A stretch of DNA of 64,000 nucleotides, from contig NZ_CANMPM010000002.1 in the NCBI RefSeq assembly GCF_947499845.1, positions 62,001 through 126,000 of the forward strand, in the 5' to 3' direction. A program made the translations under genes and the position numbers. This stretch comes from an uncultured Pseudokineococcus sp. Its GTDB lineage: Bacteria; Actinomycetota; Actinomycetes; Actinomycetales; Quadrisphaeraceae. Below the pieces are notes generated by a model. The model was not told the DNA's origin. It searched no databases and saw nothing but the letters and a program-made list of their open reading frames with translations. Below are positions 16,462 to 24,760 of the stretch, in pieces (positions within the stretch are counted from its first letter, which is position 1; the number at the start of each line of letters is the position of its first letter).

Positions 16462-17868
16462 GTGTACGCGCAGATGGGTGAAGTCGGCACCATCCAGGTT
16501 GACGAGGACGTCGCCGAGGTGGTCGACCTCCTGGCCCGTTCCGGCGTCGCGGGGGTCGAGGTGGCGCTCGTCGACGGGAGCGTCGCTGCCTCCCTCCTCC
16601 CCACATCGTCCGACCCCCGGGCGAGCACGCTGACGCTCGCCCTCCCCGACGTGGCCCCGGTCGACAGCGGTGGCTCACTACGGCTCGTCGACCCCGAGCT
16701 CGTCACCTTCGCCGTGCTCGAGGACGTGGCCACCGCCCCCGCCCGCGTCGGGAGCCGCCTCGAGGGCCGCCTACGGCAGGCCTCGGAGCGAACGGCCGCC
16801 ACCTTCCCCGAGCTGGACCTCCTCTTCGATGCTGACGCTCGCGGAGCGCGCGCCGTCGTCACCGACCGACTGCTCCTCGCCGAGGACCTCGAGACGTTGC
16901 GAGCGCGGGAGGGCGACCGTCGCCTCGTGCTCGTCGGCCTCGTCGGGGAGGGACGCCCCGTCCCTCGAGAGGTCATGGCCCGGGGACTGAGCGCCGCGGC
17001 GGCGGAGCTGGCCGGGGAGGACGGCGCGACGTCCGCGGTCGTCACGCTGCTGCGTCTGCCCGCCGTCCGCGACGCGGACGTGCTCCTGCCCGGGCTGCTC
17101 GAGAGCGCGGGGACCGTGGACGCGGTGCGGGTGGCTCCCGTCGACCGCAGCGGTGGGAGCGCCGACTCGCTCCCCGTGCTGACGGGCGGCCCGACAGCCG
17201 AGGCGTGGGAGGAGCTGGTCCGCGGGCTCCGGCGCGGTGTGGAGCCAACGTGGCCGGCGGCCCCGCCCGCAGTCCTCGAGGAGCTCCGACACCTGTACCC
17301 CCCGCGCACCGCCCAGGGCGTGGCCCTGCTCTTCACGGGCCTCTCTGGATCGGGCAAGTCGACCGTTGCCGCGGGCGTCGTCGCCGCGCTGCGCGCCGAG
17401 GGCAGCCGGACCGTCACCGTCCTCGACGGCGACCGCGTGCGGACGATGCTCTCCTCGGGGCTCACCTTCTCCCGGGAGGACCGCGAGCTGAACGTGCGCA
17501 GGATCGGCTACGTGGCCGCGGAGGTGGCCCGGCACGGGGGCACGGCCGTCTGCGCCCCCATCGCGCCCTACGCGTCGACGCGCGCGGAGGTGCGGAGCAT
17601 GGTGGAGGAGGCCGGCGGCGTGCTGCTCCTCGTGCACGTGGCCACGCCCCTGGAGGTCTGCGAGGCGCGAGACCGCAAGGGCCTCTACGCCCGGGCGCGT
17701 CGCGGCGAGATCCCCGCCTTCACAGGAGTCAGCGACCCCTACGAGCCGCCGACGGACGCGTCGCTCGTCCTCGACACCAGCCGGCAGGGGCTCGAGGAGT
17801 GCGTCTCCGCCGTCATGGCGCTCCTCCGCGACGAGGGGCTGGTGCTCGCGCCCGCCCCGGCCCCGTAG
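16462..17868 (+). CDS. cysC: APS kinase (CysC) with a long N-terminal extension
   Basis: This encodes 468 residues and would phosphorylate adenosine 5'-phosphosulfate to PAPS. The C-terminal domain (about 285-460) is a full APS kinase: Walker A GLSGSGKST (Gly293-Thr301), DGDRVR, the lid LTFSREDRELNVRRIGY, CAPIAPYASTR and KGLYARARRGEIPAFTGVSDPYEPP. The first 280 residues are not recognised with confidence. Their place recalls the N-terminal half of Sat-CysC fusions, but I see no HxGH or QxRNP motif, so ATP-sulfurylase activity is unlikely. The GTG follows a GGAGGAGGAT Shine-Dalgarno. It lies between the polysaccharide operon and the convergent cysQDN operon, and its stop is one base from the neighbour's stop. 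Confidence 0.88.
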   Translation: MYAQMGEVGTIQVDEDVAEVVDLLARSGVAGVEVALVDGSVAASLLPTSSDPRASTLTLALPDVAPVDSGGSLRLVDPELVTFAVLEDVATAPARVGSRLEGRLRQASERTAATFPELDLLFDADARGARAVVTDRLLLAEDLETLRAREGDRRLVLVGLVGEGRPVPREVMARGLSAAAAELAGEDGATSAVVTLLRLPAVRDADVLLPGLLESAGTVDAVRVAPVDRSGGSADSLPVLTGGPTAEAWEELVRGLRRGVEPTWPAAPPAVLEELRHLYPPRTAQGVALLFTGLSGSGKSTVAAGVVAALRAEGSRTVTVLDGDRVRTMLSSGLTFSREDRELNVRRIGYVAAEVARHGGTAVCAPIAPYASTRAEVRSMVEEAGGVLLLVHVATPLEVCEARDRKGLYARARRGEIPAFTGVSDPYEPPTDASLVLDTSRQGLEECVSAVMALLRDEGLVLAPAPAP

Positions 17869-17869
17869 G

Positions 17870-18484
17870 TCAGCCGTCCGCCCGACGGGCGCCGATGCGC
17901 CGGCGAGCAGGCTTCCGGCGTCGGCGCGCCTCGTCCACGACGGCGCCGACGACGACGCCCACCCGGCGCGCGGACGCCTCGCGCCGCGCCTGCTCCCCCT
18001 CGGGCGTCGTGCTCGCCGCCGAGGGGTCGCCCAGCACCCGCTCGACGAGGCGGTCGAGCTCGTCGACGTCCTCGCAGAGCAGCACCATGCCCTCGCGCCC
18101 CATGCGCCGGCTGAACAGCTGCTGGTGCTCGTCGACGTGCTCCCCTCGGGACGGGTCGCGCGGGACGACGACCGGGACGAGCCCGGCACGACGCGCCTCC
18201 ATGATCGTCGCCGGGCCCCCGTGGCAGACGACGGCGCTCGCCTGCTGGAAGAGGGACTGCATCTCCTCGTGCGGGACGAGGGCGCTGGCCCGGACCCCCG
18301 ACGGGGCCGGCGTCGCCCCGTGCTGCACGTGGACGACGACGTCACGCCGCCCGCTCCCCCAGCGCTCGGCCCACTGCACCAGCCGGGCGAAGGGGTGGTG
18401 GTCGGTCCCGACGAGGACGAGCACGAGCGGCGGCTCGGGCAGCGACTCGATGGGCAGGGCCTCGCGCGGCCGGAAGGTCGTCAC
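17870..18484 (-). CDS. Alg13/PssE-like glycosyltransferase subunit
   Basis: This encodes 204 residues with a GTG overlapping the previous stop (GTGA). It resembles the C-terminal, UDP-sugar-binding half of GT28 enzymes: LVLVLVGTDHHPFARLVQWAERW, QHGATPAP and VCHGGPATIMEARRAGLVPVVVPRDP, where the HGG motif grips the nucleotide. Proteins of this size (Alg13, PssE, Cps14G/EpsF) act as a heterodimer with a membrane-anchored Alg14-like partner, which is encoded just upstream. Together they probably add a sugar to the lipid-linked repeat unit. Confidence 0.83.
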   Translation of the reverse strand: MTTFRPREALPIESLPEPPLVLVLVGTDHHPFARLVQWAERWGSGRRDVVVHVQHGATPAPSGVRASALVPHEEMQSLFQQASAVVCHGGPATIMEARRAGLVPVVVPRDPSRGEHVDEHQQLFSRRMGREGMVLLCEDVDELDRLVERVLGDPSAASTTPEGEQARREASARRVGVVVGAVVDEARRRRKPARRRIGARRADG

Positions 18485-19083
18485 AGCAGGGGTCCCACCA
18501 CGGTCGCCCCCGGGTAGAAGGCGAGCTGCTCCTCCCACTGCACGAGCATCCGCGTGGTGAAGGGCCGACACAGCCGCCCCGTCAGCGTCGGGCCGTCGAG
18601 GCGGTCGAAGACCTCGACGTAGACGGTCGGCACGCCGAGGGCGCGGGCGAGGACGAAGAAGGGCACCGCCACCGCCGCCCCCGACGAGATGACGACGTCA
18701 GGACGCCTGTCGCGCAGCACCTCCCAGGCGAGTCGGGTGTTGCGGAGCAGGTTCCTGATGTTCCTCGTCGTCGGGTGGTGGGCGGGAATGAGGACCTCGT
18801 CGGCGAGGAGACTGAGGGCGTCCTCGGTGTCGAAGCAGACCCACCGGCGCCGGCTCTCCACGAGCTCGGAGGAGAGGGTGACGAGCTGGGCGAGGTGCCC
18901 ACCGCTCGAGCAGACGAGCAGGACGTCTGGCGGCACGCGCCGCTCGTCGGCTCCGGCCGCGCGCTGGCGGAAGGGGACGGCCGCGCGTCGCTCGACCAGC
19001 ACGTGCTCCCGGTCCGCCGTCGAGGACGACCGGCGACGGACGCGCGGTGCCGCGTCCTCCCGCGTCCTCGTGAAGAGGCTCAT
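18481..19083 (-). CDS. Alg14/PssD-like glycosyltransferase subunit
   Basis: This encodes 200 residues with an ATG overlapping the cysN stop (ATGA). The core DVLLVCSSGGHLAQLVTL is the Alg14/PssD acceptor-binding motif. TTRNIRNLLRNTRLAWEVL and RPDVVISSGAAVAVPFFVLARALG follow, with the last segment hydrophobic enough to touch the membrane. It recruits the Alg13-like partner encoded next. Residues 1-48 are Arg-rich and poorly conserved in appearance. It is the fourth gene of the cysQ-cysD-cysN operon, which directly couples polysaccharide assembly to sulfate activation. Confidence 0.83.
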   Translation of the reverse strand: MSLFTRTREDAAPRVRRRSSSTADREHVLVERRAAVPFRQRAAGADERRVPPDVLLVCSSGGHLAQLVTLSSELVESRRRWVCFDTEDALSLLADEVLIPAHHPTTRNIRNLLRNTRLAWEVLRDRRPDVVISSGAAVAVPFFVLARALGVPTVYVEVFDRLDGPTLTGRLCRPFTTRMLVQWEEQLAFYPGATVVGPLL

Positions 19084-20399
19084 TCCGCGGCCGTGATCAT
19101 GCCGGCACCCACGGTCCTGTTCGTGCCCTCGTCGATGAGCACGAAGCCGCCGGTCGTGCGGTTGCGGCGGTACTCGTCGGCCAGCAGCGGCGTCGTGGTC
19201 CGCAGCCGGATGCGCCCGATCTCGTTGAGCCCCAGCTGGGTCGAGGACTCGTCGCGGTGGAGCGTGTTGACGTCGAGCCGGTACTGCAGCTCCTTGACGA
19301 CGGCGCGCGCCGTCCGCGTCGTGTGCTTGATGGCGTACTTGCGGCCCGGCACGAGCGCCGACGACTCGTCCATCCAGCTGACCATCGCGTCGATGTCCTG
19401 GCTCGGCGTCGGGGCGTTGTGCGGGCGGCAGATCATGTCGCCGCGCGAGACGTCGAGCTCGTCCTCCAGCCGCACGGTCACCGACATGGGCGGAAAGGCC
19501 TCGGCCACCGGCCCGTCGGCCGTCTCGATGGAGGCGATCCGCGTCGTGAAGCCCGAGGGCAGCACCATGACCTCGTCGCCCGGCTTGAGGACGCCGCCGG
19601 AGACCTGCCCCGCGTAGCCGCGGTAGTCCAGGTGGCGGCCCGACTGCGGCCGGATGACGTACTGCACGGCGAAGCGGGCGTCGACGAGGTTGCGGTCGCT
19701 CGCCACGTGCACGTGCTCGAGGTGGTGCAGCAGGCTCGGCCCGTCGTACCAGGGGGTGCGCGAGGAGCGGGAGACGACGTTGTCGCCCTCGAGCGCCGAG
19801 ACCGGGATGACCGTGAGGTCGGGCACCTCGAGCTTCGTGGCGAAGGAGGCGAAGTCGCGGCGGATGCCCTCGAAGACCTCCTCGGAGAAGTCGACGAGGT
19901 CCATCTTGTTCACCGCGAGCACGAGGTGCGGGACCTGGAGCAGCGTCGCGAGGAAGGCGTGCCGGCGCGACTGCTCGACGAGGCCCTTGCGGGCGTCGAC
20001 CAGGATGAGCGCCAGGTCGGCCGTGGAGGCTCCCGTGACCATGTTGCGCGTGTACTGGATGTGGCCCGGGGTGTCCGCGATGATGAACTTCCGCCGCGGC
20101 GTCGCGAAGTAGCGGTAGGCGACGTCGATCGTGATGCCCTGCTCGCGCTCCGCGCGCAGGCCGTCGGTGAGCAGCGCGAGGTTGGTGTACTCGTCGCCGC
20201 GGTCGCGGCTGGCGCGCTCGACGGACTCGATCTGGTCCTCGAAGACGGTCTTGGTGTCGTAGAGCAGCCGCCCGATGAGGGTGCTCTTGCCGTCGTCGAC
20301 GGAGCCGGCCGTCGCGAAGCGCAGCAGGTCGGCGTCCCGCTGCATGGCGACGGGGGCGCCGGCGACGGGCTCGGTCGGCTCGCTGGTGTGCGTGCTCAT
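19080..20399 (-). CDS. cysN: Sulfate adenylyltransferase large subunit (GTPase)
   Basis: This encodes 439 residues. With CysD it makes APS from ATP and sulfate, driven by GTP hydrolysis. Elongation-factor-type GTPase motifs are intact: G1 AGSVDDGKST, the switch region LLTDGLRAEREQGITIDVAYRYF, G3 IADTPGHIQYTRNM, G4 NKMD and VSALEGDNV. Domain II/III beta-barrels follow, including GYAGQVSGGVLKPGDEVMVLPSG. It has no C-terminal APS-kinase fusion (CysNC), consistent with the separate cysC-like gene at 16462. The ATG overlaps the cysD stop by one base (TGATG). Confidence 0.95.
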   Translation of the reverse strand: MSTHTSEPTEPVAGAPVAMQRDADLLRFATAGSVDDGKSTLIGRLLYDTKTVFEDQIESVERASRDRGDEYTNLALLTDGLRAEREQGITIDVAYRYFATPRRKFIIADTPGHIQYTRNMVTGASTADLALILVDARKGLVEQSRRHAFLATLLQVPHLVLAVNKMDLVDFSEEVFEGIRRDFASFATKLEVPDLTVIPVSALEGDNVVSRSSRTPWYDGPSLLHHLEHVHVASDRNLVDARFAVQYVIRPQSGRHLDYRGYAGQVSGGVLKPGDEVMVLPSGFTTRIASIETADGPVAEAFPPMSVTVRLEDELDVSRGDMICRPHNAPTPSQDIDAMVSWMDESSALVPGRKYAIKHTTRTARAVVKELQYRLDVNTLHRDESSTQLGLNEIGRIRLRTTTPLLADEYRRNRTTGGFVLIDEGTNRTVGAGMITAAE

Positions 20400-21325
20400 C
20401 AGAAGTACCCCTCGCGCTTGCGGTCCTCCATGGCGGACTCGCTGAACTTGTCGTCGCCGCGGGTGGCCCCGCGCTCGGTGATCCGCGTCGTCGCGACCTC
20501 CTCGACGATCTTCTCGACCGTGTCGGCCTCGGACCGGACGGCGGCCGTGAGGCTGGCGTCGCCGACCGTGCGGTAGCGGACCCGCGCGGTGAAGACCTCC
20601 TCGCCCTCCCGCGGGCGGCAGACCTCGTGGACGGCGAAGAGCATCCCGTTCCGCTCGAACACCTCGCGGTCGTGGGCGAAGTAGATGGCGGGCAGCTCGA
20701 TGCCCTCGGCCGCGATGTAGGACCAGATGTCGAGCTCGGTCCAGTTCGAGAGGGGGAAGACGCGGATGGACTCCCCGGGGTGGATCCGCCCGTTGTAGAG
20801 CCCCCACAGCTCGGGCCGCTGGTTCTTCGGGTCCCACTGACCGAAGTCGTCGCGGAAGCTGAAGATGCGCTCCTTGGCCCGCGCCTTGTCCTCGTCGCGG
20901 CGGGCCCCGCCGAAGACCGCCGTGTAGCCGCCCTTCTCGAGGGCGTCGAGGAGGACGGGCGTCTGGATGCGGTTGCGCGTGCCGTCCGGCGGCTCGGTGA
21001 CGAGACCGCGCTCGAGGGCGTCCGGGACGCTCGCGACGACGAGCTGCAGGCCCAGCTGGGCCGCGCGGCGGTCGCGCAGGTCGAGGACCTCGGCGAAGTT
21101 GTGGCCCGTGTCCACGTGCATGACCGGGAAGGGGATGGGCGCCGGTGCGAAGGCCTTCTCGGCCAGGCGCAGCATGACGATCGAGTCCTTGCCGCCCGAG
21201 AAGAGCAGGACGGGGCGCTCCAGCTCCGCGACGACCTCGCGGATGATGAAGATCGCCTCGGCCTCGAGGGCCTGCAGCTGGGTGAGCTGGTAGCGGCCGG
21301 CGGACGACGTGCCGGGGGAGGTCAT
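20399..21325 (-). CDS. cysD: Sulfate adenylyltransferase small subunit
   Basis: This encodes 308 residues. It is the PP-loop ATP pyrophosphatase that adenylylates sulfate: LLFSGGKDSIVMLRLAEKAF, MHVDTGHNFAEVLDLRD, FGGARRDEDKARAKERIFS, QWDPKNQRPELW and RVFPLSNWTELDIW are all hallmark CysD segments. The length is normal for the family. The ATG at 21325 overlaps the cysQ stop (ATGA). The operon order is cysQ, cysD, cysN, Alg14-like, Alg13-like. Confidence 0.96.
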   Translation of the reverse strand: MTSPGTSSAGRYQLTQLQALEAEAIFIIREVVAELERPVLLFSGGKDSIVMLRLAEKAFAPAPIPFPVMHVDTGHNFAEVLDLRDRRAAQLGLQLVVASVPDALERGLVTEPPDGTRNRIQTPVLLDALEKGGYTAVFGGARRDEDKARAKERIFSFRDDFGQWDPKNQRPELWGLYNGRIHPGESIRVFPLSNWTELDIWSYIAAEGIELPAIYFAHDREVFERNGMLFAVHEVCRPREGEEVFTARVRYRTVGDASLTAAVRSEADTVEKIVEEVATTRITERGATRGDDKFSESAMEDRKREGYF

Positions 21326-22143
21326 CGGGCGGTCTCCGGGGTCGGTGCGGTCTGGTCGGACGGGCGGGCCGCCACCCGGGCGATGGCGGCGAGCACGCGC
21401 TCGGCCACCTCGGGGCGGGCGACGACGAGGTCGGGCAGCGTCGGGTCGGGGCGGTTGTAGACCAACGGCGAGCCGTCGACCCGGCTCGTGTGCAGCCCGG
21501 CGGCCCGCGCGACGGCGACGGGCGCCGCGGAGTCCCACTCGTACTGCCCGCCGGCGTGCACGTAGGCGTCGGCCTCGTCGCGCAGCACCGAGGTCGCCTT
21601 CACGCCGGCCGACCCCATGGGGACGAGCTCAGCGCCGAGCTCCTCGGCGAGGGCGGTGACGAAGGCGGGCGGCCGGGAGCGGCTCACCGCGAGGCGGACG
21701 ACGTCGGGGGCGCCCTCGGGCCGCTGCGGCGCCGGGTCGGTGGAGTAGGTCGTGCCCGCGGCGGGCATCGCCACCGCGCCGGCGACGAGCTCGCCGTCCT
21801 CCCACAGCGCCACGTGGACCGCCCAGTCCGTGCGGGCGGGGACGCCGTCGCCGCCGACCTCGGAGAACTCCCGGGTGCCGTCGAGCGGGTCGACGATCCA
21901 GACGCGGCGGGAGGTGAGGCGGACGGGGTCGTCGGCCGCCTCCTCGGAGAGGACGGCGTCCTCGGGGCGGTGCTCGGCGAGGAAGGCGGCGAGCGCCTCT
22001 TGCGCGCTGCGGTCGCCGGCGTCCTTGAGCTCCCGCCCCCCGCGACCCTCCGACGCGAGGCGCTCGCGGACGGCGAGGAGCACCCGACCGGCCTCGTCGG
22101 CTGCCTGGCGCGCCAGGTCGGCGTCGCTCGTGGCGGTCGGCAT
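21322..22143 (-). CDS. cysQ: 3'(2'),5'-bisphosphate nucleotidase (PAP phosphatase)
   Basis: This encodes 273 residues of the inositol-monophosphatase superfamily: VLSEEAADD, the metal site VWIVDPLDGTREF, and the second-site segment GGQYEWDSAAPVAVARAAGL. It converts PAP, the by-product and inhibitor of sulfotransferases, to AMP. Its position as first gene of the PAPS operon makes sense beside three sulfotransferases. The ATG follows AGGAGG. A possible -10, TAGCCT, is on the minus strand at 22221-22216 with about 70 bases of leader. Confidence 0.92.
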   Translation of the reverse strand: MPTATSDADLARQAADEAGRVLLAVRERLASEGRGGRELKDAGDRSAQEALAAFLAEHRPEDAVLSEEAADDPVRLTSRRVWIVDPLDGTREFSEVGGDGVPARTDWAVHVALWEDGELVAGAVAMPAAGTTYSTDPAPQRPEGAPDVVRLAVSRSRPPAFVTALAEELGAELVPMGSAGVKATSVLRDEADAYVHAGGQYEWDSAAPVAVARAAGLHTSRVDGSPLVYNRPDPTLPDLVVARPEVAERVLAAIARVAARPSDQTAPTPETAR

Positions 22144-22319
22144 GGTCGGGTCCTCCTGTGCTGGCGTCGTGGACGGGGCCGCGGTCGGTCCGGGGAAGGC
22201 CCGCCCTGCCCGCCGAGGCTATCTGTCATGAACACCGCATGTCCGCGCGTTCACCCATCGGCTCACCGGCTGTCACCCGACGGTCTAGCGCGGAGCCGCC
22301 CCCGGACTGTCGTGGACGT

Positions 22320-23900
22320 TCAGTAGGCGCCCGACCGCCCCAGCACCGCCCGTGCGGTCTTCCACAGGATCAGCACGTCCATCGCCAGCGACCAGTTGTC
22401 GACGTACCGCAGGTCGAGCCGCATGGACTCCTCCCAGGAGAGGTCCGCGCGCCCGCTGACCTGCCACAGGCCGGTCAGCCCTGGGCGCACCCGCAGCCGC
22501 AGGTGCACGGAGTCGTGGTACTCGACGTACTCGCGCGGGAGCGGCGGGCGGGGCCCGACGAGCGACATGTCGCCGCGGACGACGTTCCACAGCTGCGGCA
22601 GCTCGTCGAGCGAGAACCGGCGCAGCACGCGGCCCACCGGGGTGACGCGCGGGTCCACCTTCATCTTGAACATGAGGCCGTCGCGGTCGCTCTGGTCGGT
22701 GAGGTCGTCGACCTGCCGGTCGGCGCCCACGACCATGCTGCGGAGCTTGTACATCGTGAAGAGGGAGCCGTCGACGCCCACCCGCTCCTGGGCGAAGAAG
22801 GCCGGGCCGGGGCTCGTGAGGCGCACCGCCAGCGCGGAGGCCAGGAGCACCGGCGACGCGGCGAGCAGGAGCAGCGACCCGAGGGTGCGGTCCAGGACCG
22901 CCTTGCCCAGCAGGCGGCCCGAGCGCGCCGACGGACGCTCGACGTGCAGGAGCGACAGGCCGGCGGCGGGGCGCAGGTGCACCGACGGGCCGGTCACCTC
23001 GACGAGCCCGGGGGCGACGACGAGGTCGGCGCCCGTGGGCTCGAGGGCCCACGACAGGCGGCGCAGGGCGGGCCCCGACAGGTGGGAGCCGACGACGATG
23101 ACGACGTCGACGTCGTGGTCGACGACCGCCTGCGGCACCTCGGCGACGGCACCGAGGCAGGGCGGTTCCCCCTCCCCGTCGAGGTCCCACTGGCGCGGGA
23201 GCGGGACGGCCACGCCGACGACCCGCATGCCGTGGTCGGCGCTCCGGCGGAGGTCGCCGACGACCGACCGGACGCTGGAGCCGTCGCCCACGACGAGGGT
23301 GCGCAGGGCCGCCGTCCCGTCGGCTCGCCGCTGGCCCCGCAGCCAGACGCGCAAGCGGTGCCGGTGCAGGGCGGTCAGCAGGGCGACGAGCGGGACGACG
23401 ACGAGGACCATCCGCCGCGGCACGAGGAGCTGGAGGCTGAAGGAGACGACGCCCACCGCCGCCACGACGGCGACCGCGGCGCGCAGGATCGAGGAGAACT
23501 CGTCCGGGCCGTCGCCGACGCGGCGCCACTCGTAGCCGCGCAGGACGGCGAGGGTCCCCACCCAGCCGGCGGCCGAGAGGACGGAGAGCCCGACCACGGC
23601 CAGGGCGTCGAGCCGCACCCCGACGTCGCGCAGGGTCACGGCGGCGACCGCGACGACGACGAGCGCGACCACGGCGTCACCGAGAGCCGCGCGCACGAGG
23701 AGCGGCGTCGTCCACGCGGAGCGACGGCGCACCGCCGCGAGGGCGGGGTCGTCGCGGTAGACCTCCCGCTCGAGCACGAAGGGCGTGCGGTCGGTCCAGG
23801 GGCGGCGGCTCGGCGCGGGGTGGGCGCGGCGGTCGGGGTCCGGCGGCAGGTCGCCGCCGAGGCGGTCTTCCTCGACGCGGGGTCCGACGTCAGCGCTCAT
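22320..23900 (-). CDS. Polyprenyl-phosphate glycosyl-1-phosphate transferase (initiating enzyme)
   Basis: This encodes 526 residues of the WbaP/CpsE/WcaJ family, which transfers a sugar-1-phosphate to undecaprenyl phosphate and starts each repeat unit. About four N-terminal membrane helices are followed by a Rossmann-like CoA-binding region (RTLVVGDGSSVRSVVGDL, ADHGMRVVGVAVP). A fifth hydrophobic segment (LDRTLGSLLLLAASPVLL) and the catalytic domain come next: SPGPAFFAQERVGVDG, FTMYKLRSM, RVLRRFSLDELPQLWNV, GDMSLVGPRPPLPREY and RPGLTGLWQVSGR. The ATG at 23900 has GGAGG 11 bases upstream; a GTG at 23912 is an alternative. A TAGCGT hexamer at 23998-23993 could be its -10. Confidence 0.93.
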   Translation of the reverse strand: MSADVGPRVEEDRLGGDLPPDPDRRAHPAPSRRPWTDRTPFVLEREVYRDDPALAAVRRRSAWTTPLLVRAALGDAVVALVVVAVAAVTLRDVGVRLDALAVVGLSVLSAAGWVGTLAVLRGYEWRRVGDGPDEFSSILRAAVAVVAAVGVVSFSLQLLVPRRMVLVVVPLVALLTALHRHRLRVWLRGQRRADGTAALRTLVVGDGSSVRSVVGDLRRSADHGMRVVGVAVPLPRQWDLDGEGEPPCLGAVAEVPQAVVDHDVDVVIVVGSHLSGPALRRLSWALEPTGADLVVAPGLVEVTGPSVHLRPAAGLSLLHVERPSARSGRLLGKAVLDRTLGSLLLLAASPVLLASALAVRLTSPGPAFFAQERVGVDGSLFTMYKLRSMVVGADRQVDDLTDQSDRDGLMFKMKVDPRVTPVGRVLRRFSLDELPQLWNVVRGDMSLVGPRPPLPREYVEYHDSVHLRLRVRPGLTGLWQVSGRADLSWEESMRLDLRYVDNWSLAMDVLILWKTARAVLGRSGAY

Positions 23901-24082
23901 GCGCTCGTGCACCTCCAGGCGGTCGAGGGGCGGGGTGTCCAGGGGCTCGTCGCCCGCCGGAGCGGGCGGGTCTGGTCCGGTCGGCCTCCGGGACGCTACT
24001 CAGCGCCGGGGGCGGTGGCACGCACTTCGTCCAGATCCACCCGGACGGACCCGTCCCGCCGCCCGGCGGTGGAGCAGCGCGG

Positions 24083-24760
24083 CTAGCGCGGGGCGTGCAC
24101 CTGCTGCTGGGCGGCCTCGAGACCCCGCAGGACCACGAGCTCGACGGCGTCGGCCGCCTCCTCGAGGAGCACGGGGAGGTCCCGGCGCTCCGCGGAGCCG
24201 AAGGGCTTGAGGACGAAGTCGGCCGGGTCCATGCGCCCGGGCGGACGGCCGATGCCCACGCGGACGCGGACGTAGTCCTTCGTGCCGAGCGCCTTGGACG
24301 TGTCGCGCAGGCCGTTGTGGCCGCCCTCCCCGCCGCCGCGCTTGAGGCGCACGACGTCCCCGGGCAGGTCGAGCTCGTCGTGGACGACGACAACCCGCTC
24401 CGGGGGGACGGAGAAGAAGCGCGCCAGCCCGGCGACCGGGCCGCCGGAGACGTTCATGTACGTGCTCGGCTTGGCCAGCACGACGGCCGGGCCGGGGCGC
24501 CCGCCGGGCAGCACGCCCAGGCGGGCCTGCGCGACGGCCGCGCGCGCCTTGTGCGAGCGGAAGCCCGCCCCGGCGCGCGCCGCGAGGACGTCGAGCACCA
24601 TCTGGCCGACGTTGTGCCGCGTGGCCGCGTAGTCGGGGCCGGGGTTGCCGAGCCCGACGACGAGCCAGGGCCCGTCCTCGGCGCCGTCGGCCGGGGACGC
24701 GGCAGCGCCCCCGGCGGAGCGGTCCGCCGGGGGCGCGGGGTGCGCGGGAGCCAGGGTCAG
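24083..24760 (-). CDS. pth: Peptidyl-tRNA hydrolase, no canonical start codon
   Basis: This encodes about 225 residues if read from CTG at 24760. Pth recycles peptidyl-tRNA. The core is intact: [21 protein letters not shown] (substrate-side Asn and catalytic His), [38 protein letters not shown] and RVRVGIGRP. There is no ATG, GTG or TTG in any frame between the rplY stop and the conserved WLVV, and none in frame for many codons into rplY. The CTG at 24760-24758 overlaps the rplY TGA as CTGA, which mimics the ATGA couplings elsewhere in the window, so it is my preferred start. A perfect 14-bp hairpin lies in the first codons. A sequence error cannot be excluded. Confidence 0.85.
   Translation of the reverse strand: MTLAPAHPAPPADRSAGGAAASPADGAEDGPWLVVGLGNPGPDYAATRHNVGQMVLDVLAARAGAGFRSHKARAAVAQARLGVLPGGRPGPAVVLAKPSTYMNVSGGPVAGLARFFSVPPERVVVVHDELDLPGDVVRLKRGGGEGGHNGLRDTSKALGTKDYVRVRVGIGRPPGRMDPADFVLKPFGSAERRDLPVLLEEAADAVELVVLRGLEAAQQQVHAPR
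24705..24736 (-). terminator. Strong hairpin between rplY and the pth core
   Basis: Perfect 14-bp arms (24705-24718 and 24723-24736) enclose a 4-base loop. It lies just after the rplY stop and before the first conserved pth codon (Trp at 24667). It could be an rplY terminator, an attenuator or an mRNA structure in the pth 5' coding region. There is no T-tract. Confidence 0.6.

Noticed and set aside
24083-24760. pth as a pseudogene
   Set aside because: All catalytic motifs and the full length are intact and the gene is essential in bacteria; only the start codon is unusual.
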